A stretch of 7,781 nt of DNA from NCBI GenBank assembly GCA_041749275.1, contig JBGTBQ010000046.1, positions 1-7,781 of the forward strand. Direction: 5' to 3'. The position numbers and the translations under genes are program-made. The notes below the pieces were generated by a model. That model did no database searches. It was not told the origin of the DNA and was given only the letters and a program-made list of their open reading frames with translations. Origin of the DNA: JBGTBQ01 sp041749275 (GTDB lineage: Bacteria; Acidobacteriota; Blastocatellia; Pyrinomonadales; Pyrinomonadaceae). This document shows, piece by piece, positions 4,769 to 7,781 of the stretch (position 1 is the first letter of the stretch; the number at the start of each line of letters is the position of its first letter).

Positions 4769-5377
4769 CTAACCAAGGGCTTTTTCCACGGTGGGCCACA
4801 TCTGACTGGTCCAGAATTCGTAGCCCTCGTCGGATGGATGGAAGAGGTCGGCACAGAAGAAGTCGGGCCGGGTGGGCAACAGTTCGTGACTCTCGGTGTA
4901 AGCGTCAACGACGGCGAGGCCATTGCTCTCGGCGATGCGGTTGAGTGCGCTGTTGAAGGCGTTGATTCGCTGACGTAGCTCGACGCGCATAAAATCCGGC
5001 ACGCCGGGCGCGCAGGCGATGTCGGGAATGTTCGTCATAACCACGGGCGCTCCCGTCACGGCGCGGATGCGGCGGATGATCTCCGCGAGGTTTCGTTCAT
5101 ACTCCTCCAGCATCAGCCGCTGCACGTCGTTGACGCCGATGCCGAGCGTGACGAGCGTCGGGCTTTCCTCCCCGACGCGCCCCACCTGTTCACGCAGCAC
5201 GTCCTCAGTCGTTGCGCCGCTCACACACAGATTGACGACGCGCGAACCGGGCCGCCTGCGCTCGATGCGCGTGAACAGGCGCGCGACGTAGCCGCCCCCA
5301 CTCGTCGCCCCGACGCCCACGCCGGTCGAATCGCCGAGCGCCACGTAGACCACAGGCTCCACTCCATTGTTGCTCAT
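4769..5377 (-). CDS. SGNH/GDSL-type hydrolase, 202 aa
   Basis: A compact esterase- or lipase-like serine hydrolase with all four SGNH blocks. Block I is YVALGDSTG with nucleophile Ser17. Block II is NLCVSGATT with the oxyanion Gly54. Block III is TLGIGVNDV with Asn83. Block V is CADLFHPSDEGY with Asp177 and His180. Length (202 aa) and block spacing are typical of the small single-domain form, like the TesA/GDSL_2 group. The substrate cannot be read from sequence; deacylation of small esters or lipids is the family's general role. No signal peptide is visible, so it is probably cytoplasmic, unlike the secreted neighbour upstream. ATG 5377 has GAGGTG at 5392-5387 with 9 nt spacing. The open frame reaches 5656, but that would overlap the end of the upstream gene and pass through repeat DNA. 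The Cys-containing CVSGATTEDV loop is unremarkable for the family. Confidence 0.9.
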   Translation of the reverse strand: MSNNGVEPVVYVALGDSTGVGVGATSGGGYVARLFTRIERRRPGSRVVNLCVSGATTEDVLREQVGRVGEESPTLVTLGIGVNDVQRLMLEEYERNLAEIIRRIRAVTGAPVVMTNIPDIACAPGVPDFMRVELRQRINAFNSALNRIAESNGLAVVDAYTESHELLPTRPDFFCADLFHPSDEGYEFWTSQMWPTVEKALG

Positions 5378-5386
5378 TGCTTTCTT

Positions 5387-5392
5387 CACCTC
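5387..5392 (-). promoter_or_regulatory. Shine-Dalgarno of the SGNH hydrolase
   Basis: GAGGTG on the minus strand, 9 bases before ATG 5377. It decides between this start and the much longer open frame, whose additional 93 codons lack protein-like character. Confidence 0.75.
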
Positions 5393-5526
5393 TCGTGAAA
5401 TCGCGCTGACACTCTCTACGCAACCGCGCGGCGATACGGATTTTCGAGAGCCACAGGCGCGCCCGCGCGGGAAGGGGAACGATACGTCAAAAGGATGAAA
5501 GAGAATTTGACGCTGTATCAGCCACG

Positions 5527-5554
5527 CTTCCGACTTCTGACTTCCCGTTTCTGC
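5527..5554. repeat. CTTCNGA heptad block after the secreted-protein gene
   Basis: CTTCCGA (5527-5533) and CTTCTGA (5534-5540) are adjacent variants of one 7-base word, followed by CTTCCCG and TTTCTGC in the same phase. The block abuts the stop codon of the 5554-6675 gene, on its 3' side. On the minus strand the word is GAAGTCA/GAAGTCG, also seen near 391 and 447-455. No inverted arm is evident, so it is probably not a terminator by itself. Confidence 0.55.
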
Positions 5555-6675
5555 TAACGGCGCACGCCGAGGAAAGGTGCGTGCAGGTACGAGTGTGAGA
5601 AGTCGGCGCCCAAATTGAAATGTCGCTTGACGACTGACGCCGGGTCGAAGAACCACGCGCCGAGCGGTTGCTCACGCTCTTCCCGGTCGAACCAGCCCCA
5701 CGGCGGGCGGGCTACGTTCGAGGCGCCGACGCCGCCTTTAAAAGCCACCCCCAACACGCCCAGCCTGACGCGGCGTGTGACGGCGCGACCCGACTTGTGC
5801 ACGACGCTCACACTCCGCGTGCCGTAGTTATACTTCTCCCCAAACGTCACGTTGGGGCTTTTCCGCGCGCGCGGCCAGAGCGTGTCGTAGATGGAGAGGA
5901 GTTCATATCCGACCATGCCGCTGCTCCGGCCCGAAGGGTCTTCGGCGCGACCGGCATAGCGGTACTCTAACGTGCCGTCGCGGGAACGCTTCGCGTCGTC
6001 GTCGGGATCATAAGCGGAGACGCCGTGCCCCTTCGGTTCGACGTAGAGAAGCGGATACTGTCCCTCCACACGCACCCTCTGGAAGCCGACGAGTTGGCTT
6101 CCTTCAGGGACATACTTCAGGAAGCGGTCGTGCGCGAGCGTCTCGACGAAGACGACCGCGGCGCGCGCCGGATCGTCACCGCTTTTCGCCGCCACGACGA
6201 GGCAGCCTTCCATGTCGTTCTCGTGCGCGAGCACGGCATCCTGCGAAAGTCCGGTCGGGTCATACTTGCCGCCGCGCCGCACCCCCTCGCGGATCAACTG
6301 GCTGAGGATTGCGCCGCGCGCGGCCCCGCCCTTGTAGTCGCGCGGGTGGAAGACGGCGTAGTGAACGAAGAAATGTGTCGGCGTCTCGCTCACGGCGTAG
6401 TAGACGAAGGCGCGCATCCGGAAAGATTCCTGATCGGTGTGCGACCAGTTGTTGTCGCCGCGCCAGTCGCCGTCGAAATCGAAGTTGGTGATGAGGTCGG
6501 CGCGCCGCCGGTCGCCGAGACCCTGTTGAAAGACGGGCGCGAAGCGCGCCGCGATTTCGCGGTCGCGCCGTTCGCTCACAACCTTTGCGCTGGACTTTTT
6601 TACCTGCGCCGAAACGATGATGGACGACAGAAGGACAGCGAAAAGTAAAAGAGCAGGGGGAAGTTTGTATGACAT
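5554..6675 (-). CDS. Secreted protein of unknown function with HENDMEG motif
   Basis: A 373-aa exported protein. The N-terminus has a clear signal peptide: Lys4, a hydrophobic core PALLLFAVLLSSIIV, and a probable cut after VSA (about residue 23). The mature part holds an Asp-rich segment NFDFDGDWRGDNNWS (about 64-78) and an aromatic strand pair with THFFVHYAVFHPRDY (about 100-114). HENDMEG follows at 151-157, then PLLYVEPKGHGVSAYD (about 208-223) and WGWFD (326-330). The combination of H-E-x-D-x-E with a later PxLYVxxxGHG loosely parallels the HxGDWE ... YVAxGSH layout of Vps62/DUF946-like proteins. I offer this only as a possible distant relation. The acidic and His residues could bind metal. 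ATG 6675 has GGAG 11 nt upstream. It lies 145 bases downstream of the helicase gene and 176 upstream of the SGNH hydrolase. The substrate and role are unknown. Confidence 0.82.
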   Translation of the reverse strand: MSYKLPPALLLFAVLLSSIIVSAQVKKSSAKVVSERRDREIAARFAPVFQQGLGDRRRADLITNFDFDGDWRGDNNWSHTDQESFRMRAFVYYAVSETPTHFFVHYAVFHPRDYKGGAARGAILSQLIREGVRRGGKYDPTGLSQDAVLAHENDMEGCLVVAAKSGDDPARAAVVFVETLAHDRFLKYVPEGSQLVGFQRVRVEGQYPLLYVEPKGHGVSAYDPDDDAKRSRDGTLEYRYAGRAEDPSGRSSGMVGYELLSIYDTLWPRARKSPNVTFGEKYNYGTRSVSVVHKSGRAVTRRVRLGVLGVAFKGGVGASNVARPPWGWFDREEREQPLGAWFFDPASVVKRHFNLGADFSHSYLHAPFLGVRR

Positions 6676-6702
6676 TTTCGCATACGCTCCACGAAACGTT
6701 TT

Positions 6703-6722
6703 CGCCGACCGAACTCTCGGCG
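6703..6722. other. Small inverted repeat upstream of the secreted-protein gene
   Basis: CGCCGA (6703-6708) pairs with TCGGCG (6717-6722) across an 8-base loop, and CGAAA/TTTCG (6692-6696, 6700-6704) overlaps it. They lie in the 145-base gap between the helicase stop and the start at 6675. No U-run follows on the minus strand, so an intrinsic terminator is unlikely. A regulatory site is possible but unproven. The rest of this gap shows no heptad words. Confidence 0.25.
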
Positions 6723-6820
6723 GGGAGAAGCGAGGCGCTTGAACTTAACACGCGATGCGCCTCCGCACCGAACTGGGCGCGGGCGGGCGGGCGTGTCGTC
6801 GAGCGTGTAGTGAATCTCTC

Positions 6821-7781
6821 TCAGATGACCGACTCCGCGCGCACCGGCTCTCTCAAGATCGCTTCGGCTGCCGTCGAGGCCACGCGCGCGGCTTCGGGGT
6901 GTGAATCCACCAGCCCGCCGATTTGCAGCAGCGATTCGCCCGTCCGCGAGAGCATACGGAAAAGGTCGCCCTCTTCGGCGCGCGTCTCGCGGACGAGCGT
7001 CATCCAGCTTACTCCCCCGGCCCAGCGCGCCGCCGTCGCGGCGGCGGAGAAGTTGATTTCGGGTGCGGGTTCGAGTTCCTGCTGCCATTCGACGGTCGCC
7101 ACGTCGTAGGCGATGCGGTCGAAGTGCGCGAGCGCGGTAATGAGCGAGTCGTCCAACTCCAACTGGCCGAAGTCGCGCTCGGCATCCGCCGCGAGCGCGG
7201 CCACGAGGCCCGCGACGCGGCGCGCGTCGAGCGTCGAGAAGAGGCCGCGCCCGATACATTCGCCGACGAGCAGCGGGCGGTCGAGCCGCAGGTCGGCGAG
7301 CCAGCGGCCTCGTTCGCTGACGCGCTCGGCGAAGAAATCGAGGTAGCCGAAATGATGCAGCACGCGCGCGCGCCGCTCGAACGGCTGCCAGACCTCTTCG
7401 CGCAACGATTCGACGCGCCGTTCCATGCGCTCCAACGTCTCCGCCTCTTTGATGACTGACCACAACGCCTCCCGGCACTGTTGCCCGGCGTCGCCCGCGG
7501 TGAGGCCATCAATCAAATCGTTGATGAGTTTCACGGCTTCATCCGATGGCGCGCGTGCGTCGCGCAGACGTGGTTCCGGCAGCAGCGCGGCGCGTCCCGC
7601 GCGCACCGCTTCGAAGACTTCCTCGCGCCGGCGTTCGTCGAGCGGGAAGATGTCGGCGTAGACCCTCCCGACTCGTTCCAGAGCAAGCGAGGCGCGACGC
7701 CCGTCCTCGCGCACGCCCGCGAAGCCGTCGCCGCGCCTTTCGGTGACAAGGACGAGGCGGCGGCTGGCGCGCCCGACGCCG
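6821..7781 (-). CDS. DEAD/DEAH-box helicase, Ski2/Mtr4-like, C-terminal part (DSHCT domain)
   Basis: The C-terminal 319 or so residues of a large helicase whose ATPase core lies beyond the right edge. The frame stays open through 7781, so the GTG at 7714 is not the true start. The visible part begins with a strand-rich segment (SRRLVLVTERRGDGFAGV) like the linker after the helicase core. A helical region with LHHFGYLDFFAERVSERGRWLADLRLDRPLLVGECIGRGLF follows. The end holds the DSHCT signature: TLDARRVAGLVAALAADAER, then FSAAATAARWAGGVSWMTLVRET and EGDLFRMLSRTGESLLQIGGL, and a final helix STAAEAILREPVRAESVI. This order matches bacterial HelY and eukaryotic Mtr4/Ski2 C-termini, which act on RNA 3' ends in processing or decay. 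It is first in the visible minus-strand run. Confidence 0.83.
   Translation of the reverse strand, partial: GVGRASRRLVLVTERRGDGFAGVREDGRRASLALERVGRVYADIFPLDERRREEVFEAVRAGRAALLPEPRLRDARAPSDEAVKLINDLIDGLTAGDAGQQCREALWSVIKEAETLERMERRVESLREEVWQPFERRARVLHHFGYLDFFAERVSERGRWLADLRLDRPLLVGECIGRGLFSTLDARRVAGLVAALAADAERDFGQLELDDSLITALAHFDRIAYDVATVEWQQELEPAPEINFSAAATAARWAGGVSWMTLVRETRAEEGDLFRMLSRTGESLLQIGGLVDSHPEAARVASTAAEAILREPVRAESVI

Noticed and set aside
5378..5656. 93-codon N-terminal extension of the SGNH hydrolase
   Set aside because: It would overlap the upstream gene, run through a heptad repeat and bypass a good Shine-Dalgarno at 5387-5392.
6025..6648. 207-aa plus-strand frame
   Set aside because: Antisense to the secreted-protein gene, which has a signal peptide and ordered motifs.
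7009..7512. Alternative frames within the helicase region, both strands
   Set aside because: They are Ser/Arg-rich shadows; the DSHCT-bearing frame is continuous to the edge.

Overview
The window is a GC-rich bacterial chromosomal segment of housekeeping and lineage-specific genes. There is no sign of a phage, IS element, plasmid backbone, CRISPR array, tRNA or rRNA. The mix of small uncharacterised proteins, a zinc-ribbon/PDZ membrane protein, a Ski2-like helicase and word-like intergenic repeats made me think of Acidobacteriota (Blastocatellia/Pyrinomonadaceae-like). That is an impression from gene style, not a proven assignment.

Layout, left to right. 1-343 (-) is the N-terminal part of an unrecognised protein running off the left edge. 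It is divergent from 517-876 (+), a 119-aa protein of unknown function. A strong hairpin at 887-930 separates that gene from the convergent gene 960-1994 (-), a membrane-anchored protein with an N-terminal zinc ribbon and two PDZ domains. Divergent from it lies 2258-2509 (+), a small beta-rich (possibly Sm-like) protein, then 2719-3354 (+), a helical HEAT-like protein. A perfect 35-bp-arm hairpin separates the latter from a minus-strand run. In transcription order that run is: the 3' end of a DSHCT-type DEAD/DEAH helicase (>7781-6821), a secreted protein with a HENDMEG motif (6675-5554), a cytoplasmic SGNH/GDSL hydrolase (5377-4769), a 96-aa unknown (4664-4374) and ispH (4284-3436), the last enzyme of the MEP isoprenoid pathway. 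The run is codirectional, but its gaps (88 to 176 bases) and internal repeats argue against one tight operon. Only ispH has a firmly assignable pathway.

The most notable signal is not a gene. Seven of the nine intergenic gaps carry low-complexity, word-like DNA with a 7-base period (families such as TTAGCNN, NNTAGGC, ACTCGTC, AAAGGCA, GAAGTCA, AATGATG). In five gaps the words are arranged as inverted repeats. The heptads often stay in phase for 30 to 70 bases, abut stop codons and look unlike the adjacent coding DNA. This resembles the heptanucleotide STRR repeats of filamentous cyanobacteria, but here many different words share the same 7-base rhythm and fold into hairpins.
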